NCBI GenBank assembly: GCA_027066325.1
Contig: JAMONY010000048.1
Coordinates: 1-32,033, forward strand
DNA from: Helicobacteraceae bacterium
GTDB taxonomy: Bacteria > Campylobacterota > Campylobacteria > Campylobacterales > Sulfurimonadaceae
Length of the DNA: 32,033 nt
Direction of reading: 5' to 3'
Below, piece by piece: positions 31,592 through 32,033 of this stretch. The notes beneath the pieces are model-generated. The model had not been told where the DNA came from, ran no database searches, and saw only the letters and a program-made list of their open reading frames with translations. Both the position numbers and the translations under genes were made by a program. Position 1 is the stretch's first letter. Each line of letters opens with the position of its first letter.

Positions 31592-32033
31592 ATGAATAGA
31601 GCAGTACAACATAGCTGTTGCTCAAAGAGCAAACAGGCTGATAAAGTGACACAAGATCTGATTCAAGTTGCAGATCAGGCAGCTACATACACTTGCCCAA
31701 TGCATCCAGAAATCATACAAGATCATCCTGGAAGTTGTCCAAAATGTGGCATGGCATTAGAGCCAATTGCAGCAGATACACAAGAAGATACAGGTGAACT
31801 TGATTTTATGACCTATCGGTTTTGGATTGGAGTCTTGTTATCAATCCCTATTTTTTTTAGTGCTATGGCAGCAGAGTTTTGGCCAGATTTTATAAATAGT
31901 ATCATCTCACCAGTAAATAGACAATGGGCTGAACTTATCTTATCTGCACCTGTTGTATGGTGGGCTGGTTGGGTATTTTTTGAACGAGGTTGGCAATCTA
32001 TTGTAACTAGAAACCTAAATATGTTTACATTGA
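31592..32033 (+). CDS. 5' part of heavy-metal (copper-type) P1B ATPase, truncated by window end
   Basis: Open ATG frame at 31592 with SD AAAGGAT; YTCPMHPEIIQDHPGSCPKCGMALEP metal-binding domain followed by TM helices; absent from ORF track because it has no stop in window. Confidence 0.9.
   Translation, partial: MNRAVQHSCCSKSKQADKVTQDLIQVADQAATYTCPMHPEIIQDHPGSCPKCGMALEPIAADTQEDTGELDFMTYRFWIGVLLSIPIFFSAMAAEFWPDFINSIISPVNRQWAELILSAPVVWWAGWVFFERGWQSIVTRNLNMFTL

Overview
This is a chromosomal core region from a Campylobacterota (epsilonproteobacterial, Sulfurimonas-like) genome, and it contains the replication origin neighbourhood. Gene order: rsmA, RNase J, atpE, pabC-like, a 145-aa unknown, LysR, dgt, thyX, ruvC | oriC1-like DnaA-box cluster | dnaA | oriC2-like region | dnaN, gyrB, degenerate GGDEF-EAL protein, queF, yebC-family, pyk, murB, mqnD, recA, eno, FtsB/DivIC-like, AMIN-like, LPS-kinase-like, GT4 glycosyltransferase, UDP-GlcA epimerase, HlyD-like adaptor, queD, folE-like, NUDIX, pyrB, pabB, UDP-GlcA decarboxylase, YajR-like MFS, and the 5' end of a P1B-type metal ATPase cut by the window edge. 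I see no mobile element, CRISPR array, tRNA or rRNA, and no recognisable defence island. The observations I rate highest are: (1) the 145-aa orphan at 3906-4343, which has an SspB-like (ClpXP adaptor) sequence pattern plus a linker and C-terminal peptide; (2) a bipartite DnaA-box/DnaA-trio origin hidden under over-extended ORF calls of ruvC and dnaN; (3) a back-to-back, mutually overlapping divergent promoter between atpE and pabC; (4) an abrupt loss of ATA codons inside eno; (5) a catalytically degenerate GGDEF-EAL protein translationally coupled to gyrB and queF. No computation or database search was available, so family calls rest on motif recognition.
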